NCBI GenBank assembly: GCA_902797965.1
Contig: CADBUY010000011.1
Span: 1 to 47,780, forward strand
Length of the DNA stretch: 47,780 nt
From: an uncultured bacterium
Lineage (GTDB): Bacteria; Cyanobacteriota; Vampirovibrionia; Gastranaerophilales; Gastranaerophilaceae
Direction of reading: 5' to 3'
The position numbers and the translations under genes are program-made. Under the pieces are notes generated by a model. The model saw nothing but the letters and a program-made list of their open reading frames with translations, had not been told where the DNA came from and did no database searches. Position 1 is the stretch's first letter. Each line of letters starts with the position of its first letter. Below, piece by piece: positions 9,058-18,096 of this stretch.

Positions 9058-9619
9058 TTCTTTCTTTCATAACTAACGCAGGATAATAAGTCGGAAGCAG
9101 TTTTAAACACTCATTTACATAGAAATACGCTTCCTTATAACGCTGTGTATCCAAATAATACTTGGCATACATAAATTGAAGTTCCGGGTCGTTGTAATAT
9201 ATTTGTTTTGATTTATCCATGTATTTAAGAGCAGCAGAAAAAAGCTTATTTTCAAGCATTACTCTGGCGGCAAACTTATAAGTTTCCTGATTTATTGTAG
9301 AGAGAACTTCTAATGCTCCAAGGCATTGTTCTACATAATCAATTTTATTATTTTTTAACAAAAAATCTAAATCAATTTCCAGAAAATTACGAATTTCAAA
9401 ATAAGTAGGATAGGTTGTCATAAAACCTTTGAGAATTGAAACCAAAGTTCTTCCCCATCTTGCTCTTGGCGAATCAAGATTAGCAAAAACAGCATCCGCA
9501 CTTTGCAAATCCTCATTTATTATAGCAAGATATGCATGCTCCAAAGAATTTGGTACTATCGTCAACTCAGAGCACTTATCACTAAAAAAGAAAAAATTTT
9601 CTTTATTAAGACCCGTCAT
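9038..9619 (-). CDS. TPR-like protein downstream of csrA
   Basis: A 193-residue helical protein with degenerate tetratricopeptide repeats, clearest at the C-terminus (YNDPELQFMYAKYYLDTQRY followed by KEAYFYVNECLKLLPTYYPA). No signal peptide, so probably a cytoplasmic scaffold or chaperone-like protein. Its ATG overlaps the last 14 bases of csrA, which points to translational coupling. Partner unknown; a flagellar substrate is a reasonable guess from the csrA-fliW context. Confidence 0.7.
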   Translation of the reverse strand: MTGLNKENFFFFSDKCSELTIVPNSLEHAYLAIINEDLQSADAVFANLDSPRARWGRTLVSILKGFMTTYPTYFEIRNFLEIDLDFLLKNNKIDYVEQCLGALEVLSTINQETYKFAARVMLENKLFSAALKYMDKSKQIYYNDPELQFMYAKYYLDTQRYKEAYFYVNECLKLLPTYYPALVMKERIEEIGF

Positions 9620-9944
9620 GCTTTTTGTTAATTCTTATTGATTGAGATTTTTTATCATCTACTACAACTTCTTCACTCGGAGCAGCTGTTTCTATCTTGT
9701 TATCATTCAAATTAGAACCGTTTTTAATAAGTTCGGATACAGAATCAATTGCAGACGCTTTTGCACTTGTACCCATCAGGTTTGCAAGTTTAATTTGGAG
9801 ATAAATTTCTTCTCTGTATATTTTAACATCTTTATCCGCTTTGATAGCTACCTTACAAACGCCATTCTTAGCTTCGACAATAGTAATTTCAATATTGTCG
9901 TTAATCATTATTTTTTGACCGTTTTTTCTGGTAATTACAAGCAT
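9606..9944 (-). CDS. csrA: Carbon storage regulator CsrA, extended C-terminus
   Basis: RNA-binding translational regulator that recognises GGA motifs in mRNA leaders. The N-terminal 55 residues match CsrA: MLVITRKNGQKIMI, then the beta-strand core and KIYREEIYLQ with the RNA-contacting Arg at position 44. A polar tail of more than 50 residues makes it 112 residues, against the usual 60-75. fliW lies 14 bases upstream; FliW is the protein antagonist of CsrA in flagellated bacteria such as Bacillus and Campylobacter, so the pair likely couples flagellin synthesis to flagellar assembly. The flagellin gene target is not in this window. Confidence 0.95.
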   Translation of the reverse strand: MLVITRKNGQKIMINDNIEITIVEAKNGVCKVAIKADKDVKIYREEIYLQIKLANLMGTSAKASAIDSVSELIKNGSNLNDNKIETAAPSEEVVVDDKKSQSIRINKKHDGS

Positions 9945-9958
9945 TTTTTTCCTTAATA

Positions 9959-10390
9959 CTAATCTTTTTTAAACATAGGATAACTTATATCATATCCTGA
10001 TCCTGATAACACTATTTGACCTGCTTTTTGGTTTTCCAGATTAAAAATCAAAGGAGCAAGCAGATTAATTGTAGTACCTTGCGGATTATCCTGCGGAATT
10101 GATGTAATATTCATTACAAGCAGACTTTCTGCATTTTTTATGTCTAATGACTGAATTACATCATCAGATATATCTATTGAATAGTCATAATTTAAAGCAG
10201 CTACTGATATTATAGGAAATGCCAAATCAGGATCTTCAGCAGACTGAAGCCACTTAAAAAGATTATCCTTATTAGGTTCGATAATAACATACTTACTTAA
10301 ATCGTTAAAACCGATAACAGGAAGAACAAAGTCAAAAATACGACTTTCTTCTACTTCAACATTTCCAAATTTTACCGTTTCTATATTCAT
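9959..10390 (-). CDS. fliW: Flagellar assembly factor FliW
   Basis: Protein antagonist of CsrA and binding partner of flagellin. The 143 residues contain the family's opening (VKFGNVEVEESRIFDFVLPV followed by IGFNDLSKYVII) and the conserved LQSAEDPDLAFPIISV. Placed directly before csrA on the same strand, the usual arrangement. Length is typical. Confidence 0.95.
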   Translation of the reverse strand: MNIETVKFGNVEVEESRIFDFVLPVIGFNDLSKYVIIEPNKDNLFKWLQSAEDPDLAFPIISVAALNYDYSIDISDDVIQSLDIKNAESLLVMNITSIPQDNPQGTTINLLAPLIFNLENQKAGQIVLSGSGYDISYPMFKKD

Positions 10391-10402
10391 TGACCTAACT
10401 TT

Positions 10403-11179
10403 CTAAAAACCAGCCGTCATCTGAGTTGTTAAAAGAGACTGGATAATTTGTGGATTCAAATTTGCATTGTTTCCACGATTACCACCTAAAAGAGCATTGA
10501 GCATTTCATAGTTATTAGGATTAGTTTGAGTCCCCATCATATAAGAGATATCCGAGTAATCCTGATTGTTCAATACATTTGTAAGACCCGCTGCCTGCAA
10601 TGTTCTGAGAGCAGATACAATTTCATCATTTGTAGGACCTTGAGAAGAAAAATCTTTATATTCTTTAAACCTTTGAGGGGGCAAATCATCATTTCTGTTC
10701 ATTTCACGTTTAATATTTTCAATTTTTTGTTTTTCGTGAACTCCTCTGGCATAGTTTGACAAACCTGAACCAAACTTACTTCTTATAAATTTATCTTCTT
10801 CGGTTTCTTCTGTTTTTACTGTTGCAGGAATGTCATGACAGGTCAGAGGATCTTCTGCACATTTAATTCCTTTTTTTGCATAACTTCCCAATATTCCGTT
10901 TGGAGAAAGTTCTACAGCCTTTGAATAGTTATCAATAGCTTCATCTTTTTTTCCAAGCTGAACGGAAGACATTCCCAAATAGTAATACGCCAAAGCATTT
11001 GATGGATCTTTTTTAACTATTTCGGAAAAAGTTACATATGATTGAGTATAATTACCCGACTTGTACAACTTAATTGCTGCGGCAGTTGCAGGACTGGTTG
11101 TTGCAGGCTTTGCACTTACAACAGTAGCCATTGTTCCAAGAACTAAAACACTCAGCAATACTAAAATCGGTTTTTTCAT
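10403..11179 (-). CDS. Secreted TPR protein upstream of fliW
   Basis: Residues 1-23 are a Sec signal peptide (MKKPILVLLSVLVLGTMATV, cut after VSA). Residues ~33-98 hold two tetratricopeptide repeats (AIKLYKSGNYTQSYVTFSEI and AYYYLGMSSVQLGKKDEAID). The remainder is polar and Asn/Gln-rich. It is 258 residues and likely sits in the periplasm or at the outer envelope. It is 12 bases from fliW and probably heads the fliW-csrA operon, which hints at a link to flagellar export. AAAGGA precedes the ATG. Confidence 0.75.
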   Translation of the reverse strand: MKKPILVLLSVLVLGTMATVVSAKPATTSPATAAAIKLYKSGNYTQSYVTFSEIVKKDPSNALAYYYLGMSSVQLGKKDEAIDNYSKAVELSPNGILGSYAKKGIKCAEDPLTCHDIPATVKTEETEEDKFIRSKFGSGLSNYARGVHEKQKIENIKREMNRNDDLPPQRFKEYKDFSSQGPTNDEIVSALRTLQAAGLTNVLNNQDYSDISYMMGTQTNPNNYEMLNALLGGNRGNNANLNPQIIQSLLTTQMTAGF

Positions 11180-11273
11180 CTGTTTTTAATCCTTTTAATA
11201 CTAAACTCTTCTTATATAATACCCCGAGGATATCTCAGGAACATACATCATATAATTGAATTATACACCATGT

Positions 11274-12224
11274 TTATAAGGATAACAAGTTTTTAGTCAA
11301 CAAAAACTCACAAATTTCATCCTCAAGATGTATATTGTAAACCCTGTTTATCTCTTTTATAAAGTAACATGGACTTGTTACGTTAACTTCTATAATCTTT
11401 CCATCAATGACATCTAAGCCCGCCATTTTTATCCCCATAGAATTTAATTTTTTAGCAACAGGTGTAAAAACTTCAAGTTCTAATGTTGTTAAACCAGATG
11501 CAACTATAAAATCATCATTATGGGTATTAAACTTAAAATCATCACTTGTCGGCAATTTTTTTATTGCATAAGGCAAAATTTTGTCACCAAGAGTCAATAC
11601 TCTGATGTCGCCCTGCTTAACAGCAGGTATAAATTCCTGAACCATAACCAGCGTTGTTTCATTATTTGTCATTGTATTGATAATGGTTCTTGTATTCGGG
11701 TCGCCGTCATAAAGATACATAACACCAGAACCAAAACAGCGATTTAAGGGTTTCAGAACAATTTGTTTATGTTCTTTAAGGAATTGTTCAATGTCTTTTA
11801 GAGAAGCTGTAACTATGTTAGCAGACATGTATTCTTTAAAATATACGCTGTGCAGCTTTTCATTAAAATCTCTGATTGCAGACGGCGAATTTAATATTTC
11901 TGCTTTTTTTGCAAAATCCAAAACATAAGTTGCATTAATGTAATCAATATCAACAGGCGGATCCGGTCTAAACATTACTAAATCAAAATCGTCAATCATT
12001 GATTCCAGCTGAACGCTTTTATAGAAAATATTTCCGTCCTGAACAAATGTTTCATAACATTTTGCATAAGGAACATCACCTTTCAAAGATAATTTTGGAT
12101 TTGTGGTTATATACACCTCATTTTTTCTGTCCAAAAATCCTTTTATTAACCAAAAATTAGTTACAAGATTGTTAAACTCAAAATATTTTAACTCTAACTT
12201 ATCAATTACAAATAATATTTTCAT
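11274..12224 (-). CDS. gshB: Glutathione synthetase-like ATP-grasp enzyme
   Basis: Resembles bacterial GshB, which joins gamma-glutamylcysteine to glycine. Diagnostic pieces are the N-terminal MKILFVIDKLE, FRPDPPVDIDYINATYVLD, the ATP-grasp segment IVLKPLNRCFGSGVMYL, and the metal-binding EVNVTSPCYF near the C-terminus. The frame is open to a GTG at 12233, but ATG 12224 has GGGAG at proper spacing and is chosen. No gshA is nearby, so a related ligase role cannot be excluded. Confidence 0.8.
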   Translation of the reverse strand: MKILFVIDKLELKYFEFNNLVTNFWLIKGFLDRKNEVYITTNPKLSLKGDVPYAKCYETFVQDGNIFYKSVQLESMIDDFDLVMFRPDPPVDIDYINATYVLDFAKKAEILNSPSAIRDFNEKLHSVYFKEYMSANIVTASLKDIEQFLKEHKQIVLKPLNRCFGSGVMYLYDGDPNTRTIINTMTNNETTLVMVQEFIPAVKQGDIRVLTLGDKILPYAIKKLPTSDDFKFNTHNDDFIVASGLTTLELEVFTPVAKKLNSMGIKMAGLDVIDGKIIEVNVTSPCYFIKEINRVYNIHLEDEICEFLLTKNLLSL

Positions 12225-12327
12225 TATAGACACTCCCTGTTACCATACTTTTACCACCAAAAGGCAGGAATTACAAGATTATAAATAAATATAATCAACT
12301 GATTAGTCTAAAATTTTATGTCCATGA

Positions 12328-12333
12328 TATAAT
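12328..12333 (+). promoter_or_regulatory. secA promoter, extended -10
   Basis: TGA-TATAAT gives a consensus extended -10 box. No good -35 is visible. Transcription from about 12340 leaves a short leader that carries GGAGAGG before the secA ATG. Confidence 0.5.
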
Positions 12334-12358
12334 TAACATTAATTGGAGAGGTTAGGAT

Positions 12359-15004
12359 ATGATAAGTTTTTTATTGAAATTAATGGGCGATCCCAATGAA
12401 AAAAAAGTCAAAAAAATGATGGGGATTGTTGAACATATAAATAAATTAGAGCCTGAATTTGAAAAGCTTTCAGATGACGAGCTGAGAGCAAAAACAGACG
12501 AATTTAAACAAATTCTTGCAAATCGTCCGAAATCTGAAAACGAAAAAGCGGACAAAATATTGGAAAAAGAAGCTCTGGATAAGATTTTACCTGAAGCGTT
12601 TGCTACCGTTCGTGAAGCAGGTAAGCGTGTTCTTAACATGCGCCACTTTGATGTTCAGCTAATCGGTGGATATTTTCTGCATAACGGGCATATTGCCGAG
12701 ATGAGAACAGGTGAAGGTAAAACTCTTGTTGCAACACTTGCAGCATACCTAAATGCACTTACAGGCAAAGGGGTACACGTTGTAACAGTTAATGATTACC
12801 TTGCAAAACGTGACTCTGAGTGGATGGGTAAAATATACAAGTTCTTAGGTTTAACTGTTGGTGTTATTTTATCAAACCAGCATGATGCAGATGAATTTAA
12901 CCGAAAAAGAGCTGCTTATGCTTGCGATATCACTTATGGTACAAATAACGAATTTGGTTTTGACTATCTTCGTGACAATATGGCGCCTTCTAAAGAGAAT
13001 TTGGTTCAAAGACCATTTAATTATGCGATTATAGACGAAGTTGACAGTATTTTGATTGACGAGGCAAGAACACCTTTAATCATAAGCGGTCGTGTTGAAA
13101 AATCAGCAGACACTTATACTTTAATGGCTAAAGTTGCACCTCAGCTTGAAAAAATTAAAGACTACGAAGTAGACGAAAAGAACAAAAACGTAATCTTCAC
13201 AGAAGACGGTATTGACAGAGCTCAGGAAATTATCGGATGCAAAGACTTATTTGATATTAATAATCAATATGCTCACGATTTATTGAACGCTCTTAAAGCA
13301 AAGGAATTGTTTATTCGTGATACGGATTATGTAGTCAAAGACGGTGAAGTTATTATTGTTGACGAGTTTACAGGTCGTTTAATGCCCGGCAGACGCTGGT
13401 CTGACGGACTTCATCAGGCTATTGAAGCAAAAGAGGGCGTTGAAATTCAGGACGAAACTCAGACGCTGGCAAGTATTACATTCCAAAACTTATTCAGACT
13501 TTACCCTAAACTTTCAGGTATGACAGGTACAGCAATGACAGAAGAAGCAGAGTTTGGCAAGATTTATAATCTGGAAGTTACTGCTATTCCTACAAACAAA
13601 CCTGATATCAGAATAAATTATCCTGATGTTATTTATAAAAATGAAAGAGCAAAATATAACGCTGTAGTTAATGATATTATTGAGCAGAATAAACTTGGCA
13701 GACCGGTTCTTGTCGGCACAGTAAGTATTGAAAAATCAGAATACATATCTTCGCTATTGAAGAAAAAAGGTATAAAACATAACGTATTAAATGCAAAACA
13801 ACACGAAAAAGAAGCGTACATAATTGCTCAGGCAGGTCGTGTAGGTGCAGTAACAATCGCAACAAATATGGCAGGTCGTGGTACTGATATCCTTTTAGGT
13901 GGTAATGCTGAATTTTTGGCAAAAGAAGAATTGGAAAAGAAAGGTATTACTCCTGAAAGCAGCAATTATGAACAATTAAAAGACGAAGCACTTGCAAATG
14001 CCCGCAAAATAACAGAAGAAGAACATGCCAAAGTTGTTGAACTGGGCGGTTTGCACGTTATAGGGACTGAAAGACACGAATCCAGACGTATTGATAACCA
14101 ATTAAGAGGTCGTGCCGCACGTCAAGGAGACCCCGGTTCTACAAGATTTTTCTTATCACTTGAAGATAACCTTATGAGAATATTTGGTGGCGATAAAATT
14201 ACAGGATTAATGAACATGCTTCAGGTTGACGAAAATATGGCAATAGAATCATCATTAATCACACGTCAAATTCAGTCTGCACAAAAGAAAGTAGAAACTT
14301 ATCACTTTGATATCCGTAAAAATGTTCTTCAGTATGATGACGTTATGAATATTCAGAGAGAAAAATTCTACGCTCAAAGACGCAAAGTTCTTGAGGGAAA
14401 AGATTTAAGAAGCGATATAGAATATATGATTGATAAAGAAATTGACAGACTTCTTAAATCATATATCACACCGGAAATGAGTCCTGAAGAGTATATAAAA
14501 GAAGATTTAATTACTCTGATAAAAGAACTTCATTCCGTTATTCCTCAGTTATCGTTTATTACGGTTGATGATATTAAAGCATGCCGTTTCCATAAAATTT
14601 ATGACATGATTAGAGAAGCTGCACTAAAAGCATACAAAGACCACGAAGACGAAATTGTAGGTTTCTTTAATACGATATCGGCACAGTATAACCCTGATTT
14701 TGTACCACAGGAAATCTATGGTGAAGATAACGTGATGCGTTCACTGGAACGTGATATTTTGCTAAGAGTTGTAGACAATCAATGGATTGATCACCTTCAC
14801 AACATTGATATGTTAAAAGACGGCATTGGACTTCGTGCATACGGTCAGAAAGACCCATTAATCGAATACAAAAAAGAAGCGTATGATTTATTCAATAAGA
14901 TGATGTATGAAATCCAGTCAAATACTGTCCGCTACATTTTCCGCGCAAAATTCGGAATTCAATTTGTTTCTGATGACGGTGGTGTCGAAGTCTTTGAACA
15001 ATAA
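12359..15004 (+). CDS. secA: Preprotein translocase ATPase SecA
   Basis: Motor that drives Sec-dependent export through SecYEG. Walker A is MRTGEGKT (residues 115-122) and Walker B is DEVD (226-229). NMAGRGTDI and the [19 protein letters not shown] stretch are DEAD-like motor motifs of domain NBD2. The helical scaffold/wing region is complete. Length is 881 residues. The C-terminal Cys-rich zinc motif found in many SecA proteins is absent; the protein ends in [19 protein letters not shown] precedes the ATG. A strong terminator follows. Confidence 0.98.
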   Translation: MISFLLKLMGDPNEKKVKKMMGIVEHINKLEPEFEKLSDDELRAKTDEFKQILANRPKSENEKADKILEKEALDKILPEAFATVREAGKRVLNMRHFDVQLIGGYFLHNGHIAEMRTGEGKTLVATLAAYLNALTGKGVHVVTVNDYLAKRDSEWMGKIYKFLGLTVGVILSNQHDADEFNRKRAAYACDITYGTNNEFGFDYLRDNMAPSKENLVQRPFNYAIIDEVDSILIDEARTPLIISGRVEKSADTYTLMAKVAPQLEKIKDYEVDEKNKNVIFTEDGIDRAQEIIGCKDLFDINNQYAHDLLNALKAKELFIRDTDYVVKDGEVIIVDEFTGRLMPGRRWSDGLHQAIEAKEGVEIQDETQTLASITFQNLFRLYPKLSGMTGTAMTEEAEFGKIYNLEVTAIPTNKPDIRINYPDVIYKNERAKYNAVVNDIIEQNKLGRPVLVGTVSIEKSEYISSLLKKKGIKHNVLNAKQHEKEAYIIAQAGRVGAVTIATNMAGRGTDILLGGNAEFLAKEELEKKGITPESSNYEQLKDEALANARKITEEEHAKVVELGGLHVIGTERHESRRIDNQLRGRAARQGDPGSTRFFLSLEDNLMRIFGGDKITGLMNMLQVDENMAIESSLITRQIQSAQKKVETYHFDIRKNVLQYDDVMNIQREKFYAQRRKVLEGKDLRSDIEYMIDKEIDRLLKSYITPEMSPEEYIKEDLITLIKELHSVIPQLSFITVDDIKACRFHKIYDMIREAALKAYKDHEDEIVGFFNTISAQYNPDFVPQEIYGEDNVMRSLERDILLRVVDNQWIDHLHNIDMLKDGIGLRAYGQKDPLIEYKKEAYDLFNKMMYEIQSNTVRYIFRAKFGIQFVSDDGGVEVFEQ

Positions 15005-15017
15005 AATAACATTCAAC

Positions 15018-15044
15018 AAAAAGTCTGCATTTAGCAGACTTTTT
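15018..15044 (+). terminator. Intrinsic terminator after secA
   Basis: AAAAAGTCTGC (15018-15028) pairs perfectly with GCAGACTTTTT (15034-15044) around a five-base loop; the 3' arm ends in the T run. Only 14 bases after the secA stop. Confidence 0.85.
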
Positions 15045-15078
15045 GTTTGTAAAAAATAACTAAAAACCATTATTAATG

Positions 15079-15102
15079 CACCATAATATATATTTTGGTG
15101 TA
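15079..15102. promoter_or_regulatory. Palindromic AT-core site, copy A
   Basis: A 24-bp near-palindrome, CACCATAATATA followed by TATTTTGGTGTA. It matches sites at 15591 and 27813 (consensus core ACYAAAATATATATTYTG). The symmetry suggests a dimeric DNA-binding protein; which one is unknown. Confidence 0.4.
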
Positions 15103-15148
15103 AATAATTCTGAAATCTTTATTTATTATTTTATTTAATAAACTTCAT

Positions 15149-15568
15149 TTTCTTCTTCTCTTTGTTTCGGAGGCAAAGAGAAGAAGAAAGCGAAGCAAAA
15201 GAAGAAGAGAAACACCGGACTGAACGGATAACCACTACGCACTTCGTGCGTAAAGATTGAATGGCTGGTTTGGCTAAAGCCAAATCTAACTGCGTAGCTT
15301 TTACTACTTTGAAATACTCGGGGTTCGGGGTTCAACGTAATGAGCAAACAATGTAGGTGAAGCGACAACAAAGAGAGTGCTGTCTGAGGAACTGGCGGGT
15401 TGTAAATTCGCTTATAATTTTTAGTCGGAAAGAAATACTTTAAGGAAAGAATTTACCCCGAAAGTTCCGAGTTCACTCGATTGGGCTGAACCGTACAATT
15501 GTTTAGCGAATGGAGTTACAACCCCGAGAGTTTCTTTCTCCACTTTCTTTGCGGTCAAAGAAAGTGGA
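15149..15568. other. Candidate structured noncoding element
   Basis: No credible gene lies in this ~420-base stretch, yet it is visibly richer in G and C than other intergenic DNA here and full of paired segments. A 16-bp hairpin opens it (15149-15164 with 15174-15189) and a 13-bp hairpin closes it (15539-15551 with 15556-15568). Inside are ACGCAC-TTC-GTGCGT, TTTGGC-TAAA-GCCAAA, and a long-range stem of 15 bp: GGTTGTAA-ATTCGCT (15398-15412) with AGCGAAT (15505-15511) and TTACAACC (15516-15523), with a GGAG bulge. This could be a structured RNA or a dispersed palindromic repeat. Orientation is not determined. Confidence 0.5.
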
Positions 15569-15590
15569 TATAAAAAGATAAAAACTTATA

Positions 15591-15614
15591 CACTAAAATA
15601 TATATTCTGATGTA
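15591..15614. promoter_or_regulatory. Palindromic AT-core site, copy B
   Basis: CACTAAAATATA followed by TATTCTGATGTA, closely matching the site at 15079. The two copies bracket the structured element. A further perfect 16-bp palindrome GCAAATATATATTTGC lies just downstream at 15628-15643. Confidence 0.4.
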
Positions 15615-15751
15615 TTAATAATTATTTGCAAATATATATTTGCTCAAGAACAAAGTTACATAACAGAAATATTTAAAATAAAGTTGATTATCGACTACGT
15701 TAAAGAGAATGAAGAATAAAAAATATTTCGTAAATATTTCTTTACAAAATG

Positions 15752-15780
15752 TACACAAACTCTCACATTCACGCTACAAT
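15752..15780 (+). promoter_or_regulatory. Promoter of the uridine-kinase-like gene
   Basis: TACACA (15752-15757), 17 bases, TACAAT (15775-15780). The expected start near 15787 falls on or after the first in-frame ATG (15786), which argues for the downstream start codons at 15849 or 15861. Confidence 0.4.
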
Positions 15781-15848
15781 GTTTTATGGAGTGTGGCTAT
15801 GCTGTTACATGGCAAATATACAAGCTGAATTACGAATGGCAGGAAAAT

Positions 15849-16691
15849 ATGGAAGCGACAATGGACTTTGAACTTACAAATTATAATTTTTATTCTAGCC
15901 GACTGGATATGGAACTTATATCCAACATTGTTGACACCCTAAAAGCCATTTTAGAAGAAGATAAGAAAGAAGAACAACCCCTCTTCCTGCGTGTGGCAGA
16001 TGATTTTATTATGAATATTGCGCGCAAAGTTGTTCAGGAAAAGAAAAAAACTTTTTTAATAGGAATTACGGGGGAAAGTGCTTCAGGTAAAACTGTTTTT
16101 GTTGATAACACGATTGAAGCTGTTGTTAGAGATAAAAAAGAAGGTATTTATACCGTTATTCGTCAGGATGACTATTATAAAGATACTTCGCGTGAACTTA
16201 GAGAAGCAGGAAGCTATGATGCTCTATTTAAAACAGGTTTTAGCTTTGATACGCCGGAAGTTATTGATTTAGCTTTAATGAGAAAGCATCTTGAGGGACT
16301 AAAAAACGGTGAAACAGTTCAATCTCCAAAGTACGATTTTGTAACATGTGAATCACATCCGAATGGTGATATTAAAAAACCTGCTAAGGTAATTCTTACT
16401 GAGGGTTTGTATGTCCTTAACGAAGAGGTTCGAGATATTATGGATGTTAAAGTATATGTATTTACTCCGATTGACGTTATAAAAGAACGCTGGTACAAAC
16501 GAGCTGTTTCCCGAGGTAAAACGGGTGAAGCTGCTGATTTACAATTTAAAGATGTTAATGCTACAGCTCAAAGATATATAAGACCAACATACAATATTGC
16601 GGATTGTATTATTAACGGTATGGTTGATAAAGATTATATTAAAGTTATTACTGATAAAATTCTTGCACGCCTTAGCGAAGTTTGTTGTTAG
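15849..16691 (+). CDS. Uridine kinase-like P-loop kinase
   Basis: Belongs to the phosphoribulokinase/uridine kinase family, which phosphorylates nucleosides or sugar phosphates. Walker A is GESASGKT (residues 75-82 of the chosen start), followed by RQDDYYKD, PKYDF and LTEGLYVL, all typical of uridine kinases. A 65-residue N-terminal extension precedes the kinase fold. The frame is open to ATG 15786, but that codon has no ribosome-binding site and sits at the predicted transcription start; ATG 15849 has AGGA four bases away. ATG 15861 is a further possibility. A 20-codon out-of-frame reading frame (15809-15871) overlaps the start. Substrate is not certain. Confidence 0.8.
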   Translation: MEATMDFELTNYNFYSSRLDMELISNIVDTLKAILEEDKKEEQPLFLRVADDFIMNIARKVVQEKKKTFLIGITGESASGKTVFVDNTIEAVVRDKKEGIYTVIRQDDYYKDTSRELREAGSYDALFKTGFSFDTPEVIDLALMRKHLEGLKNGETVQSPKYDFVTCESHPNGDIKKPAKVILTEGLYVLNEEVRDIMDVKVYVFTPIDVIKERWYKRAVSRGKTGEAADLQFKDVNATAQRYIRPTYNIADCIINGMVDKDYIKVITDKILARLSEVCC

Positions 16692-16775
16692 TTATAAGTA
16701 TTACCATTTTGTTGGAGTAGAAATCATAATCTACATATAAGCACATCAGGTAATGTAAAAATTTTATTATCAAAT

Positions 16776-16781
16776 CATAAT
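16776..16781 (+). promoter_or_regulatory. tspO -10 box, predicted leaderless
   Basis: CATAAT ends six bases before the tspO ATG with no Shine-Dalgarno between them. No clear -35 was found. Confidence 0.4.
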
Positions 16782-16787
16782 TAAATT

Positions 16788-17177
16788 ATGTTTGATACTG
16801 TTTGGTACGATAATTTAACAAAACCCTTTCTCAATCCTCCGGCATGGATTTTTCCTCCTGTCTGGATAATTCTATATTGCTCGCTTTTAATTGCGTTAAT
16901 ACTTTTTACTGTAAGTTTTTCAAAAAAGAAAAAATTTGACGGATATGTTTTATTTTTGATTCACATGATTTTTAATTTTTTATGGAGCCCTGTATTTTTT
17001 ATTCTTCATAAAATCAATATAGCATTAGCAATTGTTATTTTAATGGATGTTACAGCTATTTTAATGATTAAAAAATTTTTTAGCATTTCAAAATTGTCAG
17101 GTTATATTTTAATTCCGTATTTATTTTGGATATTTTTTGCAACATATCTGAATATTCAATTTTTGGTTTTGAATTAA
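16788..17177 (+). CDS. tspO: TspO/MBR family protein, lacks first helix
   Basis: Tryptophan-rich membrane protein of the TspO (peripheral benzodiazepine receptor) family, which binds porphyrins and related molecules. WYDNLTKPFLNPPAWIFPPV is the family signature after the first helix, and FNFLWSPVFF is a second conserved block. The four following membrane helices are present. At 129 residues it is shorter than the usual ~155-160 because helix 1 is missing; an in-frame TAA lies just upstream, so no longer start is possible. It may be a natural short form or a truncation. Confidence 0.85.
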   Translation: MFDTVWYDNLTKPFLNPPAWIFPPVWIILYCSLLIALILFTVSFSKKKKFDGYVLFLIHMIFNFLWSPVFFILHKINIALAIVILMDVTAILMIKKFFSISKLSGYILIPYLFWIFFATYLNIQFLVLN

Positions 17178-17191
17178 GCCTGTTGTATAAT
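17163..17191 (+). promoter_or_regulatory. Promoter of the pseudouridine synthase gene, predicted leaderless
   Basis: TTGGTT (17163-17168), 17 bases, TATAAT (17186-17191); ATG follows after eight bases. No ribosome-binding site is present. Confidence 0.55.
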
Positions 17192-17199
17192 AAAACATT

Positions 17200-18096
17200 A
17201 TGAAACTTATTGTTGACGATTTAGCGGAAGAAAAAAGACTGGATGCATATCTTGCTGATATGATGCAGGATTTTTCACGTTCAAAAATTCAATTAGAGAT
17301 TAAAAATGGGAATGTAACTGTTAATTCTAAAGGAACAAAACCATCTTATGTCGTAAAAAGCGGGGATGTGATTGAAGTTAATATTCAGGATAATGTTTTA
17401 AAAATAAAACCGGAAAACATTCCACTGAATATTGTATATGAAGATGAAAATATGGCAGTTATAAATAAACCGTCAGGAATGCTTACGCATCCTACAACAA
17501 TTGAAACAAGCGGAACTTTAGTGAATGCTCTTTTATATAAATTTGGCGAAAATCTTTCTGACATAAATGGTGAGTTTAGACGTGGAATTTTGCACCGTTT
17601 GGATAGAAATACATCAGGTCTTTTAATGGTTGCAAAAAATAACAAAGCACACGAATATCTTGTTGAACAAATGAAGCTCGGAAATGTTGATAAAAGGTAT
17701 TTAGCAGTTGTTAAAGGTGTTATTGATAAAGATGAGTTTTTGATTAATAAACCGATAGGACGAAATCCTAATCAACCACATAAGATGGCTGTTAATGAAA
17801 ATGGAAAAGAGAGTATATCAGAAGTAAAAGTTCTGGAAAGATATAGGGAAGCAACACTGATTGAGGTTCATTTAATTACAGGCAGAACACATCAAATAAG
17901 GGTGCATTTATCTTCGATTGGACATCCTGTATATAATGACACTTTGTACGGATTTGGAAAGATGAAAATTAAAACGGAAGAACAGGTTCTTGAGTCTTAT
18001 AAACTTTCTTTTCCAAAACCATTTGACGGTCAGACTTTGTCTTTTGAGATTGAAAAAGACGAAAAATTAAAAAAAGTTTTAAGTTCTCTGAAATAG
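17200..18096 (+). CDS. RluA/RluD-family 23S pseudouridine synthase
   Basis: Converts specific uridines in rRNA (or tRNA) to pseudouridine. An S4 RNA-binding domain (~12-60) precedes the catalytic domain with HRLDRNTSG (132-140; catalytic Asp135) and TGRTHQIRVHL. Length of 298 residues fits RluD. Which position is modified cannot be told. Its 3' end overlaps that of the convergent sdaAA by 18 bases, with no terminator between. Confidence 0.92.
   Translation: MKLIVDDLAEEKRLDAYLADMMQDFSRSKIQLEIKNGNVTVNSKGTKPSYVVKSGDVIEVNIQDNVLKIKPENIPLNIVYEDENMAVINKPSGMLTHPTTIETSGTLVNALLYKFGENLSDINGEFRRGILHRLDRNTSGLLMVAKNNKAHEYLVEQMKLGNVDKRYLAVVKGVIDKDEFLINKPIGRNPNQPHKMAVNENGKESISEVKVLERYREATLIEVHLITGRTHQIRVHLSSIGHPVYNDTLYGFGKMKIKTEEQVLESYKLSFPKPFDGQTLSFEIEKDEKLKKVLSSLK

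Noticed and set aside
15135..15371. 78-codon minus-strand frame
   Set aside because: It is formed by the hairpin-rich noncoding element, has runs of Phe and no ribosome-binding site; an artefact of the repeated purine/pyrimidine tracts.
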